Notes: generated by a model not told the origin, from the letters alone. Counted from the stretch's first letter, positions 43,683 through 53,152 are shown. The stretch is 64,000 nt of DNA from DATJFQ01 sp035492775 (GCA_035492775.1 DATJIW010000090.1:1-64000); one strand, 5' to 3'. Translations and numbers: made by a program.

Positions 43683-45452
43683 CTACTGCTGATGTTTGAA
43701 GTGGTCGCCCAGCGTCACTTCGGGACGGCCCGCCGTTTCCGTGTAGGCCTCCCAGTCCGCGCGGAACTCATCGTTCTTCAGCGCACGGATGCTCAAGCCG
43801 ATCTTCCGCTCTCCCGGGATCAGCTTGATGATCTTCATCTGGTACGTCTCGCCGACCTGCAGATCGAGCTTGTCTTCCTTGCCCTTCTGGTGCGAGTCGT
43901 CGAACTCCGAGACGTGAATCAGCCCTTCGATCCCCTCGGCCAGCTCGACAAACGCGCCGAAGCTGGTCATCCGAACGACCTTGCCTTCCACGAGGTCGCC
44001 GACGTGGTGCTGGGTGAAGAACTCATCCCAGATATCGGTCTGCAGCTGCTTCAGGCCCAGTGACAGGCGCTGATTCTCAGCGTCGATGTTGAGCACCATC
44101 GCCTGGACGGCATCGCCCTTCTTCAACACCTCCGACGGGTGCTTCAGGCGCTTGCTCCACGACATGTCCGAAATGTGGATCAGTCCGTCGATGCCTTCTT
44201 CCACCTCGACGAACGCGCCGAACTCGGTGAGGTTGCGCACCTTGCCCGTGATCGTGGTGCCGATCGGATACTTCTCCGACAGCTCATGCCACGGGTTGCT
44301 CTCGACCTGCTTGAGACCGAGCGAGATGCGGCGCGCACCCGGATCCACGCCGAGGACCATCGTCTCGACGGTGTCGCCGACGTTGAGGATCTTGGACGGG
44401 TGCTTGACGCGCTTGCTCCACGACATCTCGCTGACGTGGATCAATCCCTCGACGCCGGGCTCCAGCTCGACGAACGCGCCGTAGTCGGTCAGGCTGACGA
44501 CCTTGCCGGTGAGACGCGCGCCGACCGGGTACCGCTCGATGACGTTCGACCACGGGTCGTTCATCAGCTGCTTGTGACCGAGCGAGACGCGTTCGGTCGC
44601 GGCGTCGTACTTCAGCACGATGACGTCAATTTCCTGGTTGACCTGGAACAGCTCCGACGGATGCGTCACGCGGCCCCACGACATGTCCGTGATGTGCAGC
44701 AGACCGTCGATGCCGCCGAGATCGATGAAGGCCCCGTAGTCGGTGATGTTCTTGACGACGCCGCGGAGGACCTTCCCCTCGGCGAGTGTGTCGAGCGTGT
44801 GCTTCTTCTTCTCGGCGTTCTCCTCTTCGAGGAGCACCTTGCGGGACAGCACGATGTTGCCGCGCTTCTTGTTGACCTTGATGACGCGCATGCGCAGTTC
44901 CTGCCCGCGCAGGGCATCCAGGTTCCTGACGGGACGCACGTCGATCTGCGAGCCGGGGAGAAACGCGCGAACGCCGATGTCGACCGCGAGTCCGCCCTTG
45001 ATGCGCTCGATGACGCGACCGATGACGACCTTCCGCTCGGCGTAGGCCTTCTCGACCTCGTCCCAGATCTTCATCTTTTCCGCTTTTTCGCGGGAGAGAA
45101 CGACGTAGCCTTCGCGGTCCTCGGTACGCTCGAGCAGCACATCGACCGTGTCGCCCGGCTGAACGGTGACCTGCCCGTTCTCGTCCACGAACTCGTCGAT
45201 GGCAATGAGCCCTTCGGACTTGTAGCCGACGTCGACGATGACTTCGGACGGCGTAACCTTCAGCACCGTCCCCTTCACGACCTCGCCTTCCGCGATGTTG
45301 CGGAAGCTGTTATCGTAAAGGTCCAGAAGGCGCGCGTATTCCTGCGGATCGACCTGATCGTCCAGCGGGGAGAAGCCCGTTGAAGTACCGGCGGCTCCAG
45401 TCGTCGCACCTCCTTGTGTTGTGATGTTCTTTGTATCTTCTGCTTGCGCCAT
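43683..45452 (-). CDS. rpsA: 30S ribosomal protein S1
   Basis: A protein of 589 residues with six S1 (OB-fold) domains. Each later domain repeats a block such as KVVSLTDYGAFVELEPGVEG-LIHVSEMSW and KHPSKILNVGDTVETMVLG. The first two domains, which contact the ribosome, are more diverged (EGEVVKGTVLKVTPSEVIVD). S1 brings structured mRNAs to the 30S subunit. ATG 45452 is chosen; AGGAGG lies about 11 nt upstream, and the open frame to GTG 45473 would add seven residues. The final lines SIRALKNDEFRADWEAYTE are typical S1 C-terminus. Confidence 0.96.
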   Translation of the reverse strand: MAQAEDTKNITTQGGATTGAAGTSTGFSPLDDQVDPQEYARLLDLYDNSFRNIAEGEVVKGTVLKVTPSEVIVDVGYKSEGLIAIDEFVDENGQVTVQPGDTVDVLLERTEDREGYVVLSREKAEKMKIWDEVEKAYAERKVVIGRVIERIKGGLAVDIGVRAFLPGSQIDVRPVRNLDALRGQELRMRVIKVNKKRGNIVLSRKVLLEEENAEKKKHTLDTLAEGKVLRGVVKNITDYGAFIDLGGIDGLLHITDMSWGRVTHPSELFQVNQEIDVIVLKYDAATERVSLGHKQLMNDPWSNVIERYPVGARLTGKVVSLTDYGAFVELEPGVEGLIHVSEMSWSKRVKHPSKILNVGDTVETMVLGVDPGARRISLGLKQVESNPWHELSEKYPIGTTITGKVRNLTEFGAFVEVEEGIDGLIHISDMSWSKRLKHPSEVLKKGDAVQAMVLNIDAENQRLSLGLKQLQTDIWDEFFTQHHVGDLVEGKVVRMTSFGAFVELAEGIEGLIHVSEFDDSHQKGKEDKLDLQVGETYQMKIIKLIPGERKIGLSIRALKNDEFRADWEAYTETAGRPEVTLGDHFKHQQ

Positions 45453-45588
45453 GCTCAGCGGGTCCTCCTGCACGTACTTGCCGGGATCTCAGCTCCGGCG
45501 GGCTGTAGTGTGTTCATCGCTCGAGTTGCGATAAGCAATAGATTATCTATCACTTACGGGCACGCGTCAAGTCGAAAGGACGAGCGAC

Positions 45589-46404
45589 ATGGCCAAGGCA
45601 AAGGGCGCGAAGCGGGCACAGCGGTCGAAGAGCCCGTCGGCGAAGCGGGCGGGCGGAGGCCGTCGGGCGGCAGCGTCAGGGAGCCGGGGCCGGGCCCGAA
45701 AAGGCGCGAAAAAGGGGGCCCGCCGCAGCGCGGCAAAAAGCCTCAAGAAAAAGGCCGGCCGTAAGTCCGCCGGCCGTCCCGCGGCGAAGCAGGCGCGCAA
45801 GCCCAGCCGCCGTTCGGCGACGAAGAGGTCCACCACCAGGGCCGCGTCGGCCAAGCCGCGTCGGACGGTACGAAAAGGCGGCACCGGACGCGAACGCGAA
45901 CTCGCACAGACGCCGGAAACCGGCCGCACCGTAAAGGGACGAACGAACCCGATGCGGACGATTCGCTCGACCGGCACGCCGGCAGGCGCCGGCGACAGCC
46001 GCCATGTGCCGGCGCTGGAGCGGCAGCGTCGTCAACTTCGCGACATCGAGGAAATGGTCCCCGAGCCGCCGTCGAGCCTCAACATGGATCGGCGCGCGTC
46101 GGCCGCGCGAACCGGCCGGGCCGAAATGCGCGAGGCGCGGCGCCAGCACACCGAGACCAGCCCTGCGATGACAGGCGGGGATGTCGACGCCGACTGGGAA
46201 GACGCCTACGCGGTGGGCGACGAAGCCCCCGGAGGCGACAATCCGACACCCGACCAGGATGTGGTGGACGACATCGGCCGCGCTCTCGGCATCGAGTATC
46301 AAGATAATGAAGAGCTGAAGGCGTCAGACAAGATCGCCAAGCGCGACAAGCATCGCTGGGAACTCGATCCGGCATCCTCGGAGGATTATCGCGATCGGGA
46401 TTGA
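45589..46404 (+). CDS. Histone-H1-like Lys/Arg/Ala-rich protein with C-terminal DUF6335
   Basis: A 271-residue protein of two very different halves. Residues 1-95 are a basic, Ala-rich tail (KKGARRSAAKSLKKKAGRKS) resembling eukaryotic histone H1 C-termini and bacterial AlgP or HctB proteins. Residues about 195-265 form an acidic domain with WEDAYAVGDEAPGGDNPTPD, DVVDDIGRALGIEYQDNEEL and RDKHRWELDPASSEDY, the pattern of DUF6335. The basic tail likely binds DNA or RNA; DUF6335 function is unknown. The start ATG 45589 follows an AAGGA sequence. It is alone between divergent rpsA and the next plus gene. Confidence 0.82.
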   Translation: MAKAKGAKRAQRSKSPSAKRAGGGRRAAASGSRGRARKGAKKGARRSAAKSLKKKAGRKSAGRPAAKQARKPSRRSATKRSTTRAASAKPRRTVRKGGTGRERELAQTPETGRTVKGRTNPMRTIRSTGTPAGAGDSRHVPALERQRRQLRDIEEMVPEPPSSLNMDRRASAARTGRAEMREARRQHTETSPAMTGGDVDADWEDAYAVGDEAPGGDNPTPDQDVVDDIGRALGIEYQDNEELKASDKIAKRDKHRWELDPASSEDYRDRD

Positions 46405-46446
46405 CGCGTTTAGCGTTACGATGAGCGCGCATCGGGAGGTGCACGG

Positions 46447-48732
46447 ATGCGCGCTCTTCTTCGGTCGGCGGCGGTCCTCGCGTTTCTGAGCGCGGCATCC
46501 GTCACGCTCCTCTCTCGACAGGCTCCTTCCACTCCTGCGAACGACTCGCGCGTCGACTTCGCGCGCGACGTGCGTCCGATCTTCCAGCAGCACTGTATCG
46601 AGTGCCACGGCGACGACAAGCAGATGAACAGCTTCAGGCTCGATCGCCGGAGCGCTGCGTTGCGGGGCGGGACGATGACCGTGATCGGCCGCGGCAGCGC
46701 GCAATCGAGCCGGTTGTATTTGAGGCTGATCGGCACCCGCTACGGTGCGCGGATGCCCTTCAAGCGCGATCCGCTCGCGCCCGAACAAATCGACATCATC
46801 AAGCGGTGGATCGATCAAGGCGCGCCGTGGCCGGACGATCTCTCGGGCGACACGCCCGCCGTGCCGCCGGACCCTGCGGCCGTCACGGCGTTCGACGCGC
46901 TCAGAGCCGGCGACCGGCGCGGGTTTGTCGCTGCGATTGAGGGCAATCCAAACGTCTCGACGTTGCGCGGTCCCGGCGGCGACACCCCGCTGATGATGGC
47001 GTCGCAGTATGGAGACGCCGCGCTCGTTCGCGTGCTGCTCGAGGCAGGGGCCAGGCCGAACGTCACAAACGATGCGGGCGCCACGCCGCTGATGCGCGCG
47101 GTCGATGATCTCGAGAAAACGCGGCTCCTCGTCGAGCACGGCGCAAACGTCACCGCCCGATCGGACAACCATCGGACCGCAGTCATCATCGCATCCGGTA
47201 TTCGCGGCAACCATGAGGCCGTCGCCTATCTCCTCGACCACGGTGCGAACCCCTCAGACCATGCGCCCGGACTGCAGGCCGAGACGACGCCCCTTGCAGA
47301 GGCGGCCAAGCAGGGAGATGCCGCGATGATTTCTCTGCTGATCGAGCGCGGGGCGGACGTGGCCGCCGCCGGTCCAGGGCCGCTGGCGTTCTCGTTGCGA
47401 GCGCACTGCGACGCGTGCATCGAAGCCCTCCTGCCCAGAACGCCGGCGCCGTTCGTGACGGCGGCGATGATCATCGCCGGGCCGCCGCTCGGGCCGGCGC
47501 TGGCGACGCCGTTCCTCCTGTCGCATGGGGCGGACCCGAACGCCACGAGTCCAACCGGGTACCCGATGCTCGTGCTCGCGGCCGCTTCCGACGCGCAGTC
47601 GATCGACGTCGTGCAGGCGCTCATCGACCGCGGCGCGAACGTGAGGGCTCGCGGCCCGAATGGCGAGACCGCACTCGACGTCGCGCGCCAGCATGGGCGC
47701 TCGCCGCTCATCCCGATACTGACGAATGCGGGCGTCACGGAAACGCCTGTTCCGGCGGCGGCGACGATCCCCGCGTTTGCGCCGGCGCATTCCGCGGCGG
47801 AAGCGGTCCGCAGGAGCCTTCCGCTCCTCCAGCAGTCGGACGTTCGGTTCCTCGACCGCGCCGGCTGCGTGTCGTGCCACAACAATGCGATGACGGCCAC
47901 GACGGTTGCGACGGCTCGCAGCGGCGGCGTCGGCGTGAACGAGACCGTCGCCACGCAGCAGCGCGCCCGCATCAGTGCCTATCTCGACGACTGGCGCGAA
48001 CGTGTGCTGCAGATACAGGGGATCCCAGGCGATCACGACACCATCAGCGAGATCCTGATTGGGCTGGCGGACGAGCACCAGCCTGGAAACGCGGCGACGG
48101 ACGCCATGGTCGGCTTCGTTCTGCGTCAGCAGCAGGCCGACGGCCGCTGGCCGATTTTTGGGCACCGACCGCCGATCGCGTCCGGCGACATCCAATCGAC
48201 CGCTGTCTCGTTGCGCGCCGTTCAAGCGTTTGCTCCGCCGGCCCAGCGTTCCAAAGCCGACGCGGCGCTGGCAAAAGCAGCCGCGTGGCTCGCACAGGCC
48301 ACGCCGAACTCCACCCACGACCGCGCGTATCAGATACTCGGTCTGCACTGGGCCGGGGGCCACGATGCGCTCATCGCGGCTGCTGCGCGGGATCTCGTCG
48401 CCACACAGCGGGCCGATGGCGGCTGGGCGCAACTGTCGACGACGGAAAGCGACGCGTATGCGACGGGCCAGGCGCTCGTGGCGCTGCTGAGCAGCGGCGC
48501 CATGACACCGAAAGCCCCCGTCATCCGACGCGGCATGCAGTTCCTGCTCAGGACCCAGTTCGGGGACGGCTCATGGCACGTCGCGACACGCGCGGTCCCG
48601 ATCCAGCCGTACTTCGACGCCGGCTTCCCCTACGGGAAAGATCAATTCATTTCCGCCGCCGCGACGAACTGGGCGACGCAGGCGCTGATACTGGCAAGCA
48701 CGCCGGCAGCCAGGACGGCGCCCACGCGGTGA
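46447..48732 (+). CDS. Exported cytochrome c / ankyrin-repeat / cyclase-like fusion protein
   Basis: A 761-residue multidomain protein. A signal peptide (about 1-25) is followed by a planctomycete-type cytochrome c domain with heme-binding C50-IE-C53-H54 and MPFKRDPLAPEQIDIIKRWI. Five to six ankyrin repeats follow (about 145-430, for example GGDTPLMMASQYGDAALVRV and NGETALDVARQHGRSPLIP). A second heme motif is C474-VS-C477-H478. The C-terminal alpha-helical repeats resemble squalene-cyclase/prenyltransferase barrels (QQADGRWP, QRADGGWAQ, QFGDGSWH). Its role is unknown; a periplasmic redox or sensor scaffold is likely. GGGAGG lies 7 nt before the ATG. No oxidase gene is nearby. Confidence 0.87.
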   Translation: MRALLRSAAVLAFLSAASVTLLSRQAPSTPANDSRVDFARDVRPIFQQHCIECHGDDKQMNSFRLDRRSAALRGGTMTVIGRGSAQSSRLYLRLIGTRYGARMPFKRDPLAPEQIDIIKRWIDQGAPWPDDLSGDTPAVPPDPAAVTAFDALRAGDRRGFVAAIEGNPNVSTLRGPGGDTPLMMASQYGDAALVRVLLEAGARPNVTNDAGATPLMRAVDDLEKTRLLVEHGANVTARSDNHRTAVIIASGIRGNHEAVAYLLDHGANPSDHAPGLQAETTPLAEAAKQGDAAMISLLIERGADVAAAGPGPLAFSLRAHCDACIEALLPRTPAPFVTAAMIIAGPPLGPALATPFLLSHGADPNATSPTGYPMLVLAAASDAQSIDVVQALIDRGANVRARGPNGETALDVARQHGRSPLIPILTNAGVTETPVPAAATIPAFAPAHSAAEAVRRSLPLLQQSDVRFLDRAGCVSCHNNAMTATTVATARSGGVGVNETVATQQRARISAYLDDWRERVLQIQGIPGDHDTISEILIGLADEHQPGNAATDAMVGFVLRQQQADGRWPIFGHRPPIASGDIQSTAVSLRAVQAFAPPAQRSKADAALAKAAAWLAQATPNSTHDRAYQILGLHWAGGHDALIAAAARDLVATQRADGGWAQLSTTESDAYATGQALVALLSSGAMTPKAPVIRRGMQFLLRTQFGDGSWHVATRAVPIQPYFDAGFPYGKDQFISAAATNWATQALILASTPAARTAPTR

Positions 48733-48775
48733 GTTCGATCTGACGAGCAACTGAATCGCGCAACCGAAGTGCGCG

Positions 48776-49432
48776 CTACGCGGACGCGACGATCTCGAGC
48801 ACGCGCTGGATGACGACGTCGAGCGGCATGCCGGTGGTGTCGAGCAGGACCGCGTCCGGCGCGATGGCCAGCGGTGAGGCCGCGCGAGTGCTGTCGCTGC
48901 GATCGCGTTCGGCCAGCGCCGTCGCGACATCGGCAATGCGCACGCTGTGCGCGCCGTGCGCCGGGTCCGCGGCGCGGCGCCGCGCGCGCTCCTCTGGCGA
49001 GGCGTCGAGATAGATCTTCACGTCGGCATCGGGGAACACCACCGTGCCGATGTCCCGGCCTTCCATGACAATGCCGCCCTCTGTTCCGTACTCGCGCTGA
49101 CGTGCGACGAGCACGCGGCGGACGCCGGGATGCCGCGCCACGGCGGCCGCGGCTGCATCCATGTCCGGCGTGCGAATCGCTGCCGCGACATCGTGCCCGT
49201 CGATCACGACCCTGCCATCTTCGAGATCGAAACGGGCGCGCTCGCCAACTGCCGCGACGGCCTGCTCGTCCTCGAGATCGATCCCATCCGCTCGTGCTTT
49301 CCACGCCACCGCCCGATACATCGCACCCGTGTCGATGTGGCGGTAGCCGAGCCTCGACGCGACGGCGCGAGCCACCGTTCCCTTGCCCGCGCCGGACGGC
49401 CCGTCGATCGCGACGATCAGGCGTTTCTGCAC
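48776..49432 (-). CDS. cmk: Cytidylate kinase
   Basis: A protein of 218 residues phosphorylating (d)CMP. The P-loop is in IVAIDGPSGAGKGTVARAVA, the substrate-binding RxxDTGAMYRAV reads YRHIDTGAMYRAVAWK, and GGIVMEGRDIGTVVFPDADVK and DASPEERARRRAAD follow (NMP-binding and LID regions). GTG 49432 is chosen because it directly precedes the conserved QKRLIVAIDGPSG. The much longer open frame to 50794 is antisense to the hydrolase gene and rejected. A GATAAT box ends 7 nt before the GTG, so its mRNA may be leaderless. Confidence 0.94.
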   Translation of the reverse strand: MQKRLIVAIDGPSGAGKGTVARAVASRLGYRHIDTGAMYRAVAWKARADGIDLEDEQAVAAVGERARFDLEDGRVVIDGHDVAAAIRTPDMDAAAAAVARHPGVRRVLVARQREYGTEGGIVMEGRDIGTVVFPDADVKIYLDASPEERARRRAADPAHGAHSVRIADVATALAERDRSDSTRAASPLAIAPDAVLLDTTGMPLDVVIQRVLEIVASA

Positions 49433-49439
49433 AGTTGGT

Positions 49440-49445
49440 ATTATC
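49440..49445 (-). promoter_or_regulatory. -10-like box of cmk
   Basis: GATAAT on the minus strand is separated from the cmk GTG start by 7 nt. No convincing -35. It lies in the 24-bp gap between the divergent cmk and hydrolase genes. Confidence 0.4.
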
Positions 49446-49456
49446 CCGCAACAGGC

Positions 49457-50617
49457 ATGCGCACACTGCTGAAGCGCGCGGCCGCCGCGGCCGTAATCCT
49501 GGCCGCAATCGTGGCGTTCGCGGTCGCGCATTACCGGCACGGCGCCGCGTTCATCATCGAAGCGACCGACGCGCAAGGACTTCTCCGTCGGGCGGCGGCA
49601 TTCGAGTCGCAGAGCGTCACGCGTGTGCCCGGAGAAGCCGCGGTGCCCTGGCGCGGCGGCACGCTGCGCGCCTATGTCTATCGTCCTGCGCAGGTACTCG
49701 GCCGGACGATCCTGCTCGTGCCCGGCGTCCACGCGAGCGGCATCGACGAGCCGCGCCTCGTGGGATTCGCCAACGATCTCGCCGCGCAGGGCCGCATCGT
49801 CATCAGCGTCGAACTTCCGGATCTGAAGGCCTACGCGATCACGCCGCGGACGACCGACATGATCGAAGACGCGGCCACGTGGAGCCTCAGCCGCCCGGAA
49901 TACCGCGCGGGCGACGGACGCATCGGGTTGATGGGCATCAGTTTCGGCGGCGGCCTGGCGATCGCAGCGGCGGGACGGCCGGGCATCCGCGACCGGCTCG
50001 CGTTCGTGCTGTCGCTCGGCGGCCACGGCGATCTTCCGCGCACGCTGAAGTATCTCTGCACCGGAATCCAGCCCGACGGCGCGTCGCGACCGCCACACGA
50101 CTACGGACTTGCGGTGGTACTGCTCGGCGCCGCGCCGCGCGTCGTGCCGGCGCGACAGGTGCAGCCGCTGCGCGCAGCCATTCTGGCCTTCCTCGAAGCC
50201 TCGCGCCTCGACATGATCGACAAGACGGCCGCCGCGCAGGAATTCGCACACGCGAAGGATCTCGAGGCCGCACTTCCCGAGCCGGCGAGAACGTACATGG
50301 ACTACGTCAACAAGCGCGACGTCGCGATGCTCGGCCCCGTGCTCCTGCCATACGTCCCGGACCTCGGCGGTGATCCCGCGCTGTCGCCCGACCGCTCGAC
50401 ACCGCCGGCGTGCCCCGTCTTTCTCCTGCACGGTACGACCGACAACGTGGTGCCCGCCGTCGAATCGACCCTGCTTGCGTCGACGCTCCGCGGCGAGGGA
50501 CGCACGGTGCGGGTCCTTCTGTCGCCGCTCATCACGCACGCGGAGGTCGACCGCCACTCGACGGCGGTCGCGCTCTGGCGACTGGTAGATTTCTGGAACG
50601 CTGTCCTGGTGGAGTGA
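49457..50617 (+). CDS. Membrane-anchored alpha/beta hydrolase, dienelactone-hydrolase-like
   Basis: A protein of 386 residues. An N-terminal signal anchor (about 6-26, KRAAAAAVILAAIVAFAVAH) is followed by an alpha/beta hydrolase fold. Its motifs are TILLVPGVHASGIDEPRLVG (oxyanion region), the nucleophile elbow GLMGISFGGGLAIA (G-x-S-x-G), PVFLLHGTTDNVVPAVEST (acid) and a His in SPLITHAEVDRHS. The substrate is unknown; an extracytoplasmic esterase is likely. It starts 24 bp from the divergent cmk and ends 5 bp before the convergent ADOP permease stop. Confidence 0.85.
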   Translation: MRTLLKRAAAAAVILAAIVAFAVAHYRHGAAFIIEATDAQGLLRRAAAFESQSVTRVPGEAAVPWRGGTLRAYVYRPAQVLGRTILLVPGVHASGIDEPRLVGFANDLAAQGRIVISVELPDLKAYAITPRTTDMIEDAATWSLSRPEYRAGDGRIGLMGISFGGGLAIAAAGRPGIRDRLAFVLSLGGHGDLPRTLKYLCTGIQPDGASRPPHDYGLAVVLLGAAPRVVPARQVQPLRAAILAFLEASRLDMIDKTAAAQEFAHAKDLEAALPEPARTYMDYVNKRDVAMLGPVLLPYVPDLGGDPALSPDRSTPPACPVFLLHGTTDNVVPAVESTLLASTLRGEGRTVRVLLSPLITHAEVDRHSTAVALWRLVDFWNAVLVE

Positions 50618-50622
50618 AGACG

Positions 50623-53037
50623 TCAGTCGCGCGTCAGCGTGGCGATGGGATCCACACGGGTCGCGCGTCTCGCGGGCACATAGCTCGCCAGAACGGCGAC
50701 GCCGACGAGGAGCGCGGCGGCAGGAAGGAACGCGCGGGGATCGCGCGCAGGCGTCTCGAAGAGCAGCGCGCGCAGAATGCCGGCGGCGCCCCACGCAATC
50801 GCAAGACCGGCAGCGGTTCCTGCGACGGCCAGCGCTGCCCCGTCACGAAAGAACAAACGGACGATCTGCGCGGGCGGCGCGCCAAGCGCCACACGAATCG
50901 CAATCTCGCGCGAGCGCTGTGCGACCGTGAACGCCACCGTTCCATACAATCCGAGCGCTGCAAGTGCGAGCGCCACGGCACCGAACGTGCCGAGCATGAC
51001 GACGCGGAAGCGCGGCGCCGACACGGCACGCTGGCGGTTCGCGTCGAGCGACTCGATCTCGTCAGCCGGAAGGGAAGGATCGAGCGTCCGAACGGCCTGG
51101 CGAATCGCTTCCGAAAGGCCGGGCGTCCCGGCGCGAGCGCGAACGAGCAGGGTCATTCCCTCCATCGGGACCTGCGCGTATGGCAGGTACACCAGCGGCG
51201 TTGGCGGCGAATCAAGCCGCGTATCACGTACGTCGCCAACCACGCCGACGACCGTTCTCGGCGATCCGTCGAGTCCGCCCCAGTAAAACCGGCGGCCGAC
51301 GGCGGTTTCGCGCGGCCACAATCGGTCAGCCAGACCGCGGGAGATCACCGCCACGGGCTCGCGGCCATCGCGGTCGGCCGGCGTGAACGTCCGGCCGGCG
51401 ATCACCGGAATCTCGAGCGCATCGAAGAACCCGGGCGTCACGCTGCGCCATCCGGCCTGCATCAATCCGCTTGGAGGAGCGTCGGCTTTGCGCTCCTCGG
51501 GTGTGACGTCGTTTGCAAATCCCCATTCGCGAAACGGATTCGTGGCCGTTGCACCGACCGCCTCGACCCCAGGGGTCGCCGCCAGGCGGTCTCCGAGAGC
51601 ATCGAAGAATACGATCCGCCGTTCATCCGAGTAGCGCGGCGCCGCGAGCGAGAGCGGCACGGTCAACACTCCGCGCGCGTGAAAGCCGGGATCTACCAGC
51701 GACAATCGCGCGAGGCTGCCAATCAAGAGGAACGAGCCGGCGAGCAGCACCATCGCCAGCGCAACCTGCACCGTCACGAGCCCGTTCGACCACCGCCGGC
51801 TGCGGCGCGTCGTTCCCCGGCCGCCGGATCGGAGTGTCGAGGCGACTTCAGCCGGCGCTGCGTGAAACGCGGGCACCGTGCCGAACAGCAGCGTCGCCAC
51901 GCACACGATCAGCGCGGTGACGCCGACGACGCGCCCGTCGATCTGCGCCACGCGTCCGAGCGGAAGCACGCCCGAGAGGAGCGCCGACAGGCCCGTCACC
52001 GTCCACTCCGCTCCGAGAAGTCCGATCGCGCCGCCCACGACGGCGAGCAGCAGATGTTCCGTCAGCAGTTGACGAATCAACCGCGCCCGGCCGGCGCCCA
52101 GGGCGCCACGGATGCCCATTTCGAACCGGCGCACCGGCATGCGGCTCATGAGCAGACCGGCGATATTCGCGCACGCGAGCGCGAGCAGCGCCACGACCGC
52201 GCCGGCGAGCACCCACATCGTGCGGCGGACGCCGGGCCCGATCAGCCAGTCGTCGATCGTCTCCGCCTGCGCGCTCCACATGCGCAGCTCGGGATGCTCG
52301 GCGGCCAGCTCGCCGATCACCGTCGCCGCATCTTCGGTGACGGCAGCGGCGCTGTATCCCGGTTTCACCCGCGCAACGACATCCAGCCACTTGTCGGTGC
52401 GATCGCGCGCCATCGACGGCGCCAGCGGTACCCAGACGTCGACCGCCGGCACGACGCCGCGGTTCGGCAGAATGCCCACGATCGCCACCGGCGAACCGTC
52501 GAGGACGATCGTCCGCCCTACCGCTCCGGGATCGCCGTGCAGACGACGCCGCCACAGCGCTTCGCTGACGATGGCAACGCTCGCGCTCCCTGGGTGTTCG
52601 TCATCGTTCGTGAACAGCCGGCCGCCGACGGGGCTCACGCCGAGCATCGGAAACAGTGTGGCCGTCACCGCCGCCGCTTCAACGCGGGTGGCGTCGCCGG
52701 CGCCGGTGAGCGTCGCCTGCAACGGCTTCATCGCGGCAATGGACGAAATCGTGTGCAACCGCTGCGCGAGATCGAGGTAGTCCGGTTCGGACACGCTGAA
52801 AGGCTGCCCTTCCGGCGTGACTTCGCGCACTCTCACGACCGACGCCGGATCGGCGAACGGGAGCGGACGAAGGATTGCGGCGTCGACCACGCTGAAAGTC
52901 GCAGCGGTGCCGCAAATCCCGATAGCAAGTGTGAACGAAACGGCGAGGGTCAACCCGGGTGACGCCCACAACCGGCGGACCGCGTAACGCAGATCCTGCA
53001 GCACGGAATCCACGGGATTCATTCGAGCAGTAACCAT
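50623..53037 (-). CDS. ADOP-family FtsX/MacB-like permease (stand-alone)
   Basis: A protein of 804 residues. It starts with the family hallmark VLQDLRYAVRRLWASPGLTL, TM1 (SFTLAIGICGTAATFSVVDA) and the MacB_PCD domain. The FtsX unit is TMWVLAGAVVALLALACANI, with loop RMPVRRFEMGIRGALGAGRAR. A second periplasmic domain and final FtsX unit end ASYVPARRATRVDPIATLTRD. No ABC ATPase is adjacent. ATG 53037 is used; ATG 53022 is equally plausible. The upstream 80 bp contains two palindromes (53095-53130) that could control this gene and the divergent rluB. Differences from the 39817 permease: shorter N-terminus, no PadR. Confidence 0.92.
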   Translation of the reverse strand: MVTARMNPVDSVLQDLRYAVRRLWASPGLTLAVSFTLAIGICGTAATFSVVDAAILRPLPFADPASVVRVREVTPEGQPFSVSEPDYLDLAQRLHTISSIAAMKPLQATLTGAGDATRVEAAAVTATLFPMLGVSPVGGRLFTNDDEHPGSASVAIVSEALWRRRLHGDPGAVGRTIVLDGSPVAIVGILPNRGVVPAVDVWVPLAPSMARDRTDKWLDVVARVKPGYSAAAVTEDAATVIGELAAEHPELRMWSAQAETIDDWLIGPGVRRTMWVLAGAVVALLALACANIAGLLMSRMPVRRFEMGIRGALGAGRARLIRQLLTEHLLLAVVGGAIGLLGAEWTVTGLSALLSGVLPLGRVAQIDGRVVGVTALIVCVATLLFGTVPAFHAAPAEVASTLRSGGRGTTRRSRRWSNGLVTVQVALAMVLLAGSFLLIGSLARLSLVDPGFHARGVLTVPLSLAAPRYSDERRIVFFDALGDRLAATPGVEAVGATATNPFREWGFANDVTPEERKADAPPSGLMQAGWRSVTPGFFDALEIPVIAGRTFTPADRDGREPVAVISRGLADRLWPRETAVGRRFYWGGLDGSPRTVVGVVGDVRDTRLDSPPTPLVYLPYAQVPMEGMTLLVRARAGTPGLSEAIRQAVRTLDPSLPADEIESLDANRQRAVSAPRFRVVMLGTFGAVALALAALGLYGTVAFTVAQRSREIAIRVALGAPPAQIVRLFFRDGAALAVAGTAAGLAIAWGAAGILRALLFETPARDPRAFLPAAALLVGVAVLASYVPARRATRVDPIATLTRD

Positions 53038-53094
53038 ACCATCGTGAATCTGTGGACTTTCCTTCTGTTTCCCGTGCAGCACTCGCCCCGAAAT

Positions 53095-53130
53095 GTCCGG
53101 AACCGGACAAAAACGCGGCCGGAACCGGCC
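53095..53130. promoter_or_regulatory. Tandem palindromes in the divergent rluB/ADOP promoter region
   Basis: GTCCGGAACCGGAC (53095-53108) and GGCCGGAACCGGCC (53117-53130) are inverted repeats sharing the core CCGGAACCGG, with centres 22 bp apart, about two helical turns. This is the geometry of a double operator for a dimeric regulator between two divergent genes. Which protein binds is unknown. Confidence 0.6.
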
Positions 53131-53152
53131 AGCGGGGTTGTAGACTTTTTTC

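Noticed and set aside
48947..50617. Long plus frame extending the hydrolase upstream to 48947
   Set aside because: The extra 170 codons are antisense to cmk; the ATG at 49457 begins a signal anchor.
48776..50794. Long minus frame extending cmk
   Set aside because: Upstream of 49432 it runs antisense to the hydrolase gene; kinase motifs start immediately after the GTG.
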